Source: Dulcicalothrix desertica PCC 7102
GTDB lineage: Bacteria > Cyanobacteriota > Cyanobacteriia > Cyanobacteriales > Nostocaceae
Direction: 5' to 3'
NCBI RefSeq assembly: GCF_003991905.1
Contig: NZ_RSCL01000009.1
Location: forward strand, 119,894-183,893
DNA: 64,000 nucleotides
In this document: positions 8,803 through 16,169 of the stretch, in pieces
How positions within the stretch are numbered: the first letter of the stretch is position 1
Layout: each line of letters begins with the position of its first letter
The notes under the pieces: generated by a model
Seen by the model: the letters and a program-made list of their open reading frames with translations, nothing else
Told to the model about the DNA's origin: nothing
The model's database searches: none
Translations under genes and position numbers: made by a program

Positions 8803-11800
8803 CTATTTCCACTCGCCTTGTAGTGTGAAACTTGCCCAGTAGTAGGGGTTTTGCTTATCTCCTGACTGCAACATTTCCAACTGTGCGGCTCGGAGGGCAG
8901 CAGCAGGGGTTTTTCCTTGTTCGAGCATTTGTTTGTAGAATTTCTGCATCAATATTGATGTACCCGAATCGTTGACATTCCACAGAGAAACGGCAACTCT
9001 GGGCGCCCCTGCATACATCAATCCTCTTGTCAACCCCACTAAGCCTTCGCCTTTGATGTCTTTACCAAGTCCAGTGTCGCAGGCACTCAATACAACTAAA
9101 TCGGCGGCAAAATCAAGGTTGAAAATATCCCCCAAGCGGAGATAACCTTTGGTTGTGGGTTTACCTTGTTTATCTAGCAAGGAAAGAACTATTCCCGATC
9201 TCTCTGGTTCGATGGGGTCAGCAAAACCGTGGGTGGCGAAATGTAGCAAGCGATATTGTTTGAGTTCGGGGTTAGTTGCCCATTCGTAAGTTGCATCAAA
9301 CCTCAAGGCTTGTTTTTTATGGGATTGGTTTTTGACTAATCCTAGAAGTGCTTTGGCTTCTTCTCCTGTAAATGGAAGTCTGTCCCAACCATCGCGCTGG
9401 AGATTTCTGGCAGATGTTTTCAGGGCCGATTGGTCTATTTCTTGGCTGAGGTCAAGATTTTTGGTAACGGTTGGTGGTTTACCTGTAAATTCTTCGTCAT
9501 CGGGTTTAAATACGGGATCGGCTAGAACTGCGAGGGTTTTCGGCGCCGTGTTGCGCTTGGCGAGTTCTGTTCTTTGGGTTGCCAGGGCTGTAATTGAGGG
9601 TAAATTAACGATTTCATGGTTGATAATTAGGGGTTGGTATGGGGTTTGTTTTGTTGCATTTGCCTGCGGGGAATTTACATCATGTAATGCAGCGAATGGT
9701 ATGGTTTGTAATGCACCATCGGCGACAATTACCAAGCGTTTTCCTGATATTTTACCTGCCACTTGTCCTAAAAGGGTTTGACTAAACTCCTTCGTATCTT
9801 CAATTATTTTTGGTGGTACACCTGTGGTATTTGATATAGCAGATTTGAATTTCTCTGCCGCTATCTCAATTTTTTCCCGTCCTGGGAGTTTGTAGGTGTT
9901 TAAGGAATTGGGTGTGACAGCCCATAGATAACTACGTTCTTCGCCTATGGAATATTGCAGTAGGATGGTGTCTTTGTCGAGTTGTTGTTGAATTTGCGGT
10001 AATTTTAAAATGTCCTTATCGGGGTCTGGGTTTGTTAATTTAGCGTATGCAGAACTAGTTGTGCGGATTTTAGTTTGTAGTTCCTTGTATTGACTGCGAA
10101 GATTTTCGGCTTCTGTAATGAGTCTTTGGATAGAGTTTTTGGTGATAGGGTCGTTTTTATTGGGTGAGTTTTCTAAGTTTCCTCGCGTTGTTTCTCTGGC
10201 ATTTATTTGTTGTAATAAATTACGTTCCTGTTCTAATAGTTCTGGATTTGCACCTTTACGGATTTTGGCATTGGATTCTTTGAGTAATTCTATTAAACCT
10301 CTGGCGCGCGAGCGCTCGCTTACATTTAACGCTAATTCGTCGTAGTTTTTATCTGGATTTTTCTCGTCCAGTTCCATCAACAGATCGATGTAGAGTTTAT
10401 AGTACTTTTGGACTGTGGCAAAATAAGAGGTACGTAAATCTGAACTTTTGACGTTACCACGTATGTTTTCGACGATTTTAATTGCTTCGTCAATGCTGGT
10501 AAGTGCAGTTTCCAACTTTCCTAGTTTACGTTGATTTTTTGCGATGTAATAAAGTGCGTCAGATTCTCCCTGAATGTCTTTTAAAGTTCGCCTGAGTTTA
10601 AGTTGTTCGTTGAGTGTATTTATTGCTTGTTGGTATTGTTTTTGAAAACTATAAGCCATGCTGATTGTGCTTAAAGTTTCAGCTTCTTTAATTTTTAAGT
10701 CTGACTGTCTATAACCATCTAGAGCTTTCTGATAACTATCTAGAGCATTTTTATAATCTCCTTGTACGAGATATATACTACCAATAATTCCAATAGACGC
10801 GATTTCTTGAAAAGAATATTTATGTTTCTTCGATAATTTCAACGCCAGATTAGCAGCCTCGAAAGCTCTGGGATAATCCTTTTTATCACGATAGATTCTT
10901 GCTAGACCATAACGTATATTTATTTCAGATAGGTAATCCTCTTTATTTAATAACTTAAGAGCTTCATTATAAGATGTAAGTGCCTCATTAAATTGTGCAT
11001 TTTTTTGATAAACTCCACCCATGTAGAGAAGGATTCTAGCTTGTTGAGCTTTGTTATCAAGTTTCCTGTAAATATCTAGTACTTGATTGTAAGTCCTAAT
11101 ACTTAAGTTACTATCACCTAATGAATTGTAGAGTAATGCAATATTACCAAGAGTGCGAGCTGCTGCTTTAGGGTTTTTTGTTATGGAAAGCTCAATTTGC
11201 AAGGCTTCGTTATAACGGTCTAATGCAAGCTGATAATCTCCTTGTTGGATGTAAATATCACCTTGCTGGTTAAAAGTAGATGCTTCTTCGTCCTTTTCGC
11301 CAGTTTTACGGTTAAGTTCAAGTACTTCTTCCGTATATTTTAGTGCTGATTGGTTATTACCTAGAAAATTTCGATAGATACTGATAATCGATCCAAGACT
11401 TAAAGACTCTAAGGTTGTCCACCCAGCTTGATGGAAGAGTAATTTTGCTTTTTGGTAGTATTCAATTGCTTTTTCGTAATTTCCTCGTGAGCTATAAATA
11501 CTGGCAATATCATTAATAGTTAAACCTCGATCAACTAATGTACCTTTTGTTGATTGTATTCCCAACGCTTTATTTAAATATTCTAGTGCTAAATCATGTT
11601 TACCCAATTTTCCGTGAAGAGAGCCAATATTTTTGAATATTTCAGCCTCTCCTAACAAGTCTTTTCTTTCTCGATAAATATCTAGGGCTTGATTGTAGTA
11701 TTTCAAGGACATTTCGGACTTACCTATTTGAGAATATAGAAAAGCAATGGAATTAAGAGTATCAGCTTCTTTTTCTTTATCTTTAAATGTAGTACGATAA

Positions 11801-12465
11801 ATTTCTAGTGCTTGATTAAGGGAATTAAGTGCATTCTTCGTCTCACCTAATCTCATATAGGCACGAGAAATAGAAGATAAATTTATAGCTAAATGACGAA
11901 ATTGTTTCTGTATCCGAAAGCTTGATTCTGCTCGCTTCAAATATTCAAGTGATTCTCGTGGTTTTCCCATGTTGTTGTAGGTATCACCAATCATACTGAG
12001 TACACTTGCTTCAAACAAAGGTTGATTTAACTCTTGCCAGATTATTAATGCTTGGTTATATAAATCTAGTGCTTGTTGATATTCTGAAAGAAAAATATTA
12101 ACTAAACCAATGCTCATTAATATTTCGGCTTGATCTGCTCGTAATCCCAATTCCTGATTAATTTTCAATGCTTGTTGATACTTTCCTAATGCCTCTTGAT
12201 ACCCTTCTTTTGTCCCTTTTTTTTGTAACTCTTGCCCTTCTTGAACTAACTTAACTGCATTTTGATATCGCTTTTGCTTATCCGCACTTAACGGAACTGA
12301 CGGAGCGGGTGCTGTCTGCTGTGCTATTTGCAACTGTGCGAATGTTGCCCTTGCGCCCACCGATTCCGAGAATAAAACCACACTTAACAAGCCAATCAAG
12401 CCGTAACGGATGATTTTTGGTAGAAAGTAACCTAATATTTCCCTGCTTCTCTTGCACCGTGCCAT
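8803..12465 (-). CDS. Exported TPR-CHAT protein (caspase-like)
   Basis: About 1220 residues. The N-terminus is basic with a hydrophobic run (YGLIGLLSVVLFSES), a signal peptide or anchor. About a dozen TPR repeats follow (roughly residues 65-650), many of the form YxxALxxYxxAL. A helical linker leads to a C-terminal CHAT domain (about 870-1220) with the protease dyad His in LLHFATHGFAD and Cys in VVLSACDTGLG, and the family hallmark GLTRGLMYAGAPRVAVSLW. CHAT proteins are clan CD peptidases related to caspases; TPR-CHAT enzymes such as Csx29 cut protein partners when triggered. ATG at 12465 is chosen because GAGG lies 7 bases upstream; an in-frame GTG at 12471 is possible. A serine protease gene follows directly. 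Confidence 0.9.
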   Translation of the reverse strand: MARCKRSREILGYFLPKIIRYGLIGLLSVVLFSESVGARATFAQLQIAQQTAPAPSVPLSADKQKRYQNAVKLVQEGQELQKKGTKEGYQEALGKYQQALKINQELGLRADQAEILMSIGLVNIFLSEYQQALDLYNQALIIWQELNQPLFEASVLSMIGDTYNNMGKPRESLEYLKRAESSFRIQKQFRHLAINLSSISRAYMRLGETKNALNSLNQALEIYRTTFKDKEKEADTLNSIAFLYSQIGKSEMSLKYYNQALDIYRERKDLLGEAEIFKNIGSLHGKLGKHDLALEYLNKALGIQSTKGTLVDRGLTINDIASIYSSRGNYEKAIEYYQKAKLLFHQAGWTTLESLSLGSIISIYRNFLGNNQSALKYTEEVLELNRKTGEKDEEASTFNQQGDIYIQQGDYQLALDRYNEALQIELSITKNPKAAARTLGNIALLYNSLGDSNLSIRTYNQVLDIYRKLDNKAQQARILLYMGGVYQKNAQFNEALTSYNEALKLLNKEDYLSEINIRYGLARIYRDKKDYPRAFEAANLALKLSKKHKYSFQEIASIGIIGSIYLVQGDYKNALDSYQKALDGYRQSDLKIKEAETLSTISMAYSFQKQYQQAINTLNEQLKLRRTLKDIQGESDALYYIAKNQRKLGKLETALTSIDEAIKIVENIRGNVKSSDLRTSYFATVQKYYKLYIDLLMELDEKNPDKNYDELALNVSERSRARGLIELLKESNAKIRKGANPELLEQERNLLQQINARETTRGNLENSPNKNDPITKNSIQRLITEAENLRSQYKELQTKIRTTSSAYAKLTNPDPDKDILKLPQIQQQLDKDTILLQYSIGEERSYLWAVTPNSLNTYKLPGREKIEIAAEKFKSAISNTTGVPPKIIEDTKEFSQTLLGQVAGKISGKRLVIVADGALQTIPFAALHDVNSPQANATKQTPYQPLIINHEIVNLPSITALATQRTELAKRNTAPKTLAVLADPVFKPDDEEFTGKPPTVTKNLDLSQEIDQSALKTSARNLQRDGWDRLPFTGEEAKALLGLVKNQSHKKQALRFDATYEWATNPELKQYRLLHFATHGFADPIEPERSGIVLSLLDKQGKPTTKGYLRLGDIFNLDFAADLVVLSACDTGLGKDIKGEGLVGLTRGLMYAGAPRVAVSLWNVNDSGTSILMQKFYKQMLEQGKTPAAALRAAQLEMLQSGDKQNPYYWASFTLQGEWK

Positions 12466-12905
12466 TTTCACGCCTCAACTATTAAATATTTGTATGGAAA
12501 CTCGACCGTATTTATACGGAATGCAGATAAATAAGATATATTTTTGCTCAGAAAATATACTTAATTACACGAATACTTTAAAACGAAAGCAAAGAATAAG
12601 TAAACCCGGTTTCAGTTTCCGTAACAAAAACAATCATCGTTTAGTCACAAATCGCACGATTAACGCGATAAATCGTCAAAAACCAGGTTTTTCGCAAAAC
12701 TGCACAATCCTCCATAAGCTAATTTTCACTAAATACTATTTCAGAGTTGTGAAAAGATATGCATATCCCACTGTCATCACTATCCTTAAGTTTTTACGTT
12801 CTCTGATCGTCGCTTGCGGTTATTTCAAAAATTTGCTTCTTGACAAGAACAGATACAAACTATAGCATCTAATAAGATGTTTTATTAAATGCTTTATAAA
12901 ATGCT
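12466..12905. other. Intergenic with AAACCNGGTTT repeats
   Basis: 440 bases between the divergent TPR-CHAT and phd-like genes. It holds imperfect copies of the AAACCCGGTTTC element (12603-12616 direct, 12678-12691 as AAACCAGGTTTTTC). A long open frame here has no family resemblance, no ribosome-binding site and overlaps the repeat, so I do not call it. Promoters for both flanking genes must lie here, but none could be placed with confidence. Confidence 0.5.
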
Positions 12906-13265
12906 ATGCAAATTAAAATTAATCTCGAAAATATTCAAACTCTGACTGACTTTAAACGAAACGCCAAGGATTACGTAGAACGAATAAAGGCTACAAAATC
13001 TCCGCTTGTGCTGACGGTCAACGGGAAAGCTGAGGTTGTAGTTCAGGAGGCGCAAGCGTTTCAAGATATGATGGATAGGCTTGATCGTGCGGAGGAAGAA
13101 TTAAAAATACTCAAAAAAGAGACATTGCGACGAGAAATAGCCATTGGAATAGAGCAGCTTGATAACGGTCAGTATACCGAATACGATGAAGAATCGCTCC
13201 TTTGTTTTTTTGAAGACATTAAAGCACGAGGACGCAAGAGATTAGAGCAGAACAAAACTCCATGA
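12906..13265 (+). CDS. Phd/YefM-type antitoxin
   Basis: 119 residues. The N-terminal ~55 residues show the Phd/YefM dimerisation and DNA-binding fold (LTDFKRNAKDYVERIKATKS, then PLVLTVNGKAEVVVQEAQAF). The C-terminal half is charged and helical (RAEEELKILKKETLRREIAI), as expected of a toxin-neutralising tail. Such antitoxins repress their own operon. Its stop overlaps an ATG of a downstream ParE-like gene that is truncated after 26 codons, so the cognate toxin is lost and this antitoxin is now an orphan. A RelE-type toxin gene lies 360 bases further on, but it has its own partner. Confidence 0.85.
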   Translation: MQIKINLENIQTLTDFKRNAKDYVERIKATKSPLVLTVNGKAEVVVQEAQAFQDMMDRLDRAEEELKILKKETLRREIAIGIEQLDNGQYTEYDEESLLCFFEDIKARGRKRLEQNKTP

Positions 13266-13342
13266 GCCGATTTAAAATTTCTACTCAAGCAGATCATATC
13301 TGGAGCGGTTACGTGAGTGCCCCCGAACCTTTACCGAGTTAA
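13262..13342 (+). pseudogene. Truncated ParE-like toxin start
   Basis: ATG at 13262 overlaps the antitoxin stop (ATGA). The 26 codons begin MSRFKISTQADH, which resembles the first strand and helix of ParE-family toxins. The frame changes character after about residue 12 and ends at TAA. A ParE toxin is about 95 residues, so this is a remnant. The position behind a Phd antitoxin supports the assignment. Confidence 0.55.
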
Positions 13343-13363
13343 AGTGTAAAGAAAAACTCAGTG

Positions 13364-13575
13364 ATGCAGAACATACAAAGCTAATTCAACTTACTGATCA
13401 AATTGAAGATTTAGATGCAAAACGTATCGAATATTTAGCTCAATTAAAACAGCAATCACTTACTCAAGTCATGCAAGATTTTAGTATTCACCCCCTACCT
13501 GTGTCTGAAGATAGAGTTACTAATAAGCAGTGACGTATGGTAGTTACAAGAGTTAGGGAATGCTGCTTTGTATTA
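13364..13575 (+). pseudogene. Decayed copy of the coiled-coil/HNH gene junction
   Basis: This segment matches 7012-7240, the 3' part of the coiled-coil gene plus the first codons of the HNH gene, with scattered substitutions and one 9-base deletion (the LAQ repeat). The HNH part soon meets a stop (AATAAGCAGTGA) and the similarity fades into the 5' region of the RelE-like gene. Neither frame can give a working product. Confidence 0.85.
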
Positions 13576-13622
13576 TCGCGCGTCAACTAAAGATAGGAAA
13601 AATTGGAGGAACGTATACCTTA

Positions 13623-13916
13623 ATGTATGAAATTGAATATACCCCCCAAGCAATAGAAGACCTTCAGTTTTTCCGAAAAAATGACCAGAAACAAATTTTA
13701 GATAATATTGAAATACAATTACAATATGAACCAACAGTTGAAACACGTAATCGTAAACAAATGCGACCAAATGATTTGGCTGCATGGGAATTACGCATCG
13801 GTAAATTTAGAATACTCTATAATGTTGATGAAGTAGTTTTAATTGTTGAAGTTCAGCGTATTGGTGAAAAGCAGGGTAACGCTTTTTTGTTTCGTGGTCA
13901 ACAGGAGGATGTATGA
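13623..13916 (+). CDS. RelE/ParE-family toxin
   Basis: 97 residues from ATG 13623; a longer in-frame start at 13560 would run back into duplicated pseudogene DNA and is rejected. The fold signature is clear: YEIEYTPQAIEDLQFF, RKNDQKQILDNIEIQL, then RKQMRPNDLAAWELRIGKFRILYNVD and a terminal strand VVLIVEVQRIGEK. RelE members cut mRNA on the ribosome while ParE members poison gyrase; the sequence alone does not decide. GGAGG lies upstream at 13603, rather far from the start. The stop overlaps the next gene (ATGA), giving a toxin-first toxin-antitoxin pair. Confidence 0.85.
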   Translation: MYEIEYTPQAIEDLQFFRKNDQKQILDNIEIQLQYEPTVETRNRKQMRPNDLAAWELRIGKFRILYNVDEVVLIVEVQRIGEKQGNAFLFRGQQEDV

Positions 13917-14227
13917 AAATAAGTTGGAACTACCGCGTTTTTTGTGAAGATAATGGCGATTATGTCATTCGAGAAGTAATTTATGCTGAAGATGGTTCAA
14001 TTGTTAGTTGTACAAAAGATGCAGTTGAACCAATGGGAGGAACAATGGAAGAATTAGCTAGTGATATTGAAGCTTTTAAGCAGGCTTTAACACTACCTGT
14101 ACTGACTCTTGCTGATATTCCTACAAAAGAAGTTAAGAAAGAAAAACTTCACTCGAAAAGCAAAAATGTTTCTCATAAGGAATTGTTAGATAAATTGGGC
14201 TTTAGTCATACTTCAGCATCAAGTTAG
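13913..14227 (+). CDS. Putative antitoxin of the RelE-like pair
   Basis: 104 residues. The N-terminal half (NYRVFCEDNGDYVIREVIYA, GTMEELASDIEAFKQAL) has the strand-strand-helix pattern of HicB-like or similar small antitoxins. A linker with LPVLTLADIP follows, then a basic C-terminal tail (KKEKLHSKSKNVSHKE). It starts within the stop of the RelE-like gene. I assign it as antitoxin from position, size and translational coupling; the family itself I know only as a conserved cyanobacterial hypothetical. If correct, it neutralises the toxin and represses the operon. Confidence 0.65.
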   Translation: MKISWNYRVFCEDNGDYVIREVIYAEDGSIVSCTKDAVEPMGGTMEELASDIEAFKQALTLPVLTLADIPTKEVKKEKLHSKSKNVSHKELLDKLGFSHTSASS

Positions 14228-14261
14228 TATATAAATCTTAATTATTTGGATATTCATGTAA

Positions 14262-15161
14262 ATGCTGCAAACTTCACTTGGTAAAATCCCGTTAGGATAC
14301 GCAACACAAGCATCAGATACGTCATTTGAGATTGAACGTATCTTAATTGGACGTTGGCAGCAAATGTTACCTTATGAAAAAGCAAAGTTAATTAAAAAAT
14401 CAACGCTTGGGTGCTGGAAGTTGTGTTTAATAGGTATATTACACGACTTACCAGGCGCCGCAACACAAGCTATTCGACGCGAATTTATTAAAAGAAAGTT
14501 AGGCGCCACGTGGATTGAGGTATTGTGTAATCAGGATAATTGGGTAAATTTGACGGGTGTTGAGGGAATTTCGGCAATAATGGAAGATGCTATTTGGTTG
14601 GCAGTTAAATTAGGGAGAATTTTAGAAGAACTGCGTATACCTTATTTGGTAGGTGGGTCAGTGGCAAGTTCGTTATTAGGAGAACCACGTGCAACCTTAG
14701 ATTTAGATTTAGTTGTTGATGTGAGTGCGTCACAAATCGAATCGCTAGTTAATACGCTGACCACAGAGTTTTATATTAGCATTGATGCTGTGAGAGAAGC
14801 AGTTGAGCGGAAAGCTTCGTTTAATGCTATACATTTAGAAACAACAGAAAAAGCAGACTTTTTTATTTTAGGTAACGATGAATTTTCAAGAGAGAAATTA
14901 AGGCGCCGACAGTTGTATACTTTATCTGTTGAAGGAGATTCATCAATATATATATACTCCGCAGAAGATATTATCTTACAAAAGCTGCGATGGTATCGTA
15001 TGGGAATGGGTGTCTCTGACAGACAGTGGAGAGACTTGTTAGGAGTATTAAAAGTACAAGCGTTAAGGCTAGATTTTGCGTATTTACAACACTGGGGAAG
15101 AAATTTAGGACTTGGTGACTTGCTAGAACGTGCGTTATTACAAGCAGGTTTGGAGAGATGA
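14262..15161 (+). CDS. Nucleotidyltransferase-like protein (AbiEii/DUF6036-like)
   Basis: 299 residues. The N-terminal ~95 residues form an unrecognised helical domain. Residues 105-260 look like a minimal nucleotidyltransferase: YLVGGSVASSLLGEPRATLD then LDLVVDV, the usual GGS and DxD metal-binding pattern, later followed by a third acidic strand (EKADFFILG). AbiEii-type toxins and MNT proteins share this core and transfer nucleotides to tRNA or proteins. It lies 34 bases after the RelE pair in a toxin-antitoxin cluster. A scrap of its 5' region is duplicated at 7593-7690. The true activity is uncertain. Confidence 0.65.
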   Translation: MLQTSLGKIPLGYATQASDTSFEIERILIGRWQQMLPYEKAKLIKKSTLGCWKLCLIGILHDLPGAATQAIRREFIKRKLGATWIEVLCNQDNWVNLTGVEGISAIMEDAIWLAVKLGRILEELRIPYLVGGSVASSLLGEPRATLDLDLVVDVSASQIESLVNTLTTEFYISIDAVREAVERKASFNAIHLETTEKADFFILGNDEFSREKLRRRQLYTLSVEGDSSIYIYSAEDIILQKLRWYRMGMGVSDRQWRDLLGVLKVQALRLDFAYLQHWGRNLGLGDLLERALLQAGLER

Positions 15162-15164
15162 CGC

Positions 15165-15509
15165 TTATGATGTGCCAAACTCAGTAAACTGTCGTATATA
15201 AGGTTCATGAAACGCCAAAATGATATCCTGTTTAGGCACTCCCATTTCAACTAAGCGATTGGCTATTCCTTCTTCTGTACCATCATGCTGAATCCAAATT
15301 TTCCCATTTTTAATATCAAGATGTAGAACACAACCAAAATCACGTTTATTTCCACGCCAACCAACATAAAGTAATTGATAATGGTCTTGCTTTTCATCGA
15401 AAACTGTTTGTATCTCATACTCTTCGGCATTTCTTTTTTGCATTGAAGAGCGCCGTTGTTTTTCAGAAAGAAGATGTTGAATATATTGCCGATATTGTTC
15501 TACAGCCAT
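15165..15509 (-). CDS. xisI: XisI-like protein
   Basis: 114 residues that match XisI along their length: an N-terminal helix (VEQYRQYIQHLLSEK), YEIQTVFDEKQDHYQLLYVGW with the conserved VGW, then IKNGKIWIQHDGTEEGIANRLVEMGV and the terminal FHEPYIRQFTEFG. In Anabaena, XisI with XisH is needed for developmental excision of the fdxN element, but many cyanobacteria carry xisHI pairs with no element. It overlaps xisH by 10 bases, and no XisF-type recombinase gene is in the window. XisI may act as a partner or antitoxin-like control of XisH; that is inference. Confidence 0.93.
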   Translation of the reverse strand: MAVEQYRQYIQHLLSEKQRRSSMQKRNAEEYEIQTVFDEKQDHYQLLYVGWRGNKRDFGCVLHLDIKNGKIWIQHDGTEEGIANRLVEMGVPKQDIILAFHEPYIRQFTEFGTS

Positions 15510-15910
15510 TGACTAATAACCTCCTGTTCTACATCATAAATTACTAATCGTAATTGATATTTGGCAATTGCCGATACAATAAACTTTCGTTGAAAAAAAG
15601 TTTCATAAATCGGTAAACGAACCGCTAAATACAACTGACGCTCTGGGTCAATTTTATCTAATGCGTCTCGATAGTTTAAAAATTGTCCTAACGCAGTATG
15701 AAATTCTGAAACATTCGATGTACTAATAAAGCTTTTAACTTCTACCGCTATTTTTCGTCCCTCTCGCTCTGCTCCTAAAATTTCTTCTGCTGCTAAATCA
15801 ATCTCGAAATCTACATCATCTACATTAATATTATAACATTCAGCCGTAATCTCCCAGCCGTCTTTTTCTAAGGCTGTTTTAACAACACCATGAAATCTAT
15901 CTTTTGCCAT
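15500..15910 (-). CDS. xisH: XisH-like protein (PD-(D/E)XK-like)
   Basis: 136 residues typical of XisH: MAKDRFHGVVKTALEKDGW, FEIDLAAEEILGAEREGRKIAVEVKSF and a C-terminal VIYDVEQEVISQWL. The acidic residue of the EIDLAAE region together with E-V-K gives a PD-(D/E)XK-nuclease-like motif, so the protein may cut DNA, although the studied role is as an excision-controlling factor for the fdxN element. It is the promoter-proximal gene of the xisH-xisI pair. No recombinase or element ends were found nearby, and the pair sits beside toxin-antitoxin genes. Confidence 0.93.
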   Translation of the reverse strand: MAKDRFHGVVKTALEKDGWEITAECYNINVDDVDFEIDLAAEEILGAEREGRKIAVEVKSFISTSNVSEFHTALGQFLNYRDALDKIDPERQLYLAVRLPIYETFFQRKFIVSAIAKYQLRLVIYDVEQEVISQWL

Positions 15911-16060
15911 ACGAGTTCAACTTCATGCTAAAATAGGTGCCTGTTAAAGGCGGAGAGGATTTACCTTTAACTTATATTGTAACTCAGCGTTTAATTTAAT
16001 AATCAACTTAGGATTACTGCTTTATAAATAAGTAAAATTTGAAACTTAGTGCTTTCATAT

Positions 16061-16102
16061 CACCTCTCTCTCTGTATCCTCTGCGTCTCTGTGGTAAACA
16101 TA
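16061..16102. repeat. CTCTGCGTCTCTGTGG-type intergenic repeat
   Basis: The segment CTCTCTCTGTATCCTCTGCG followed by TCTCTGTGGTAA belongs to a widespread cyanobacterial intergenic repeat. Relatives lie at 41089-41122 and, inverted, at 45268-45300. The rest of 15911-16169 shows no gene. Confidence 0.6.
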
Positions 16103-16169
16103 ATTATGTGACTGCACAGGCGAGACGCCTATGCTACAGTATGAATCGGCGCCTGCGCTAAATTATTTA

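Noticed and set aside
9332-9781. 149-codon plus-strand frame opposite the CHAT domain
   Set aside because: It is the complement of strongly conserved CHAT sequence and low complexity; an antisense shadow.
12452-12865. 137-codon open frame on the plus strand in the spacer before phd
   Set aside because: It overlaps the start of the TPR-CHAT gene and repeat DNA, has no ribosome-binding site and its product has no coherent pattern.
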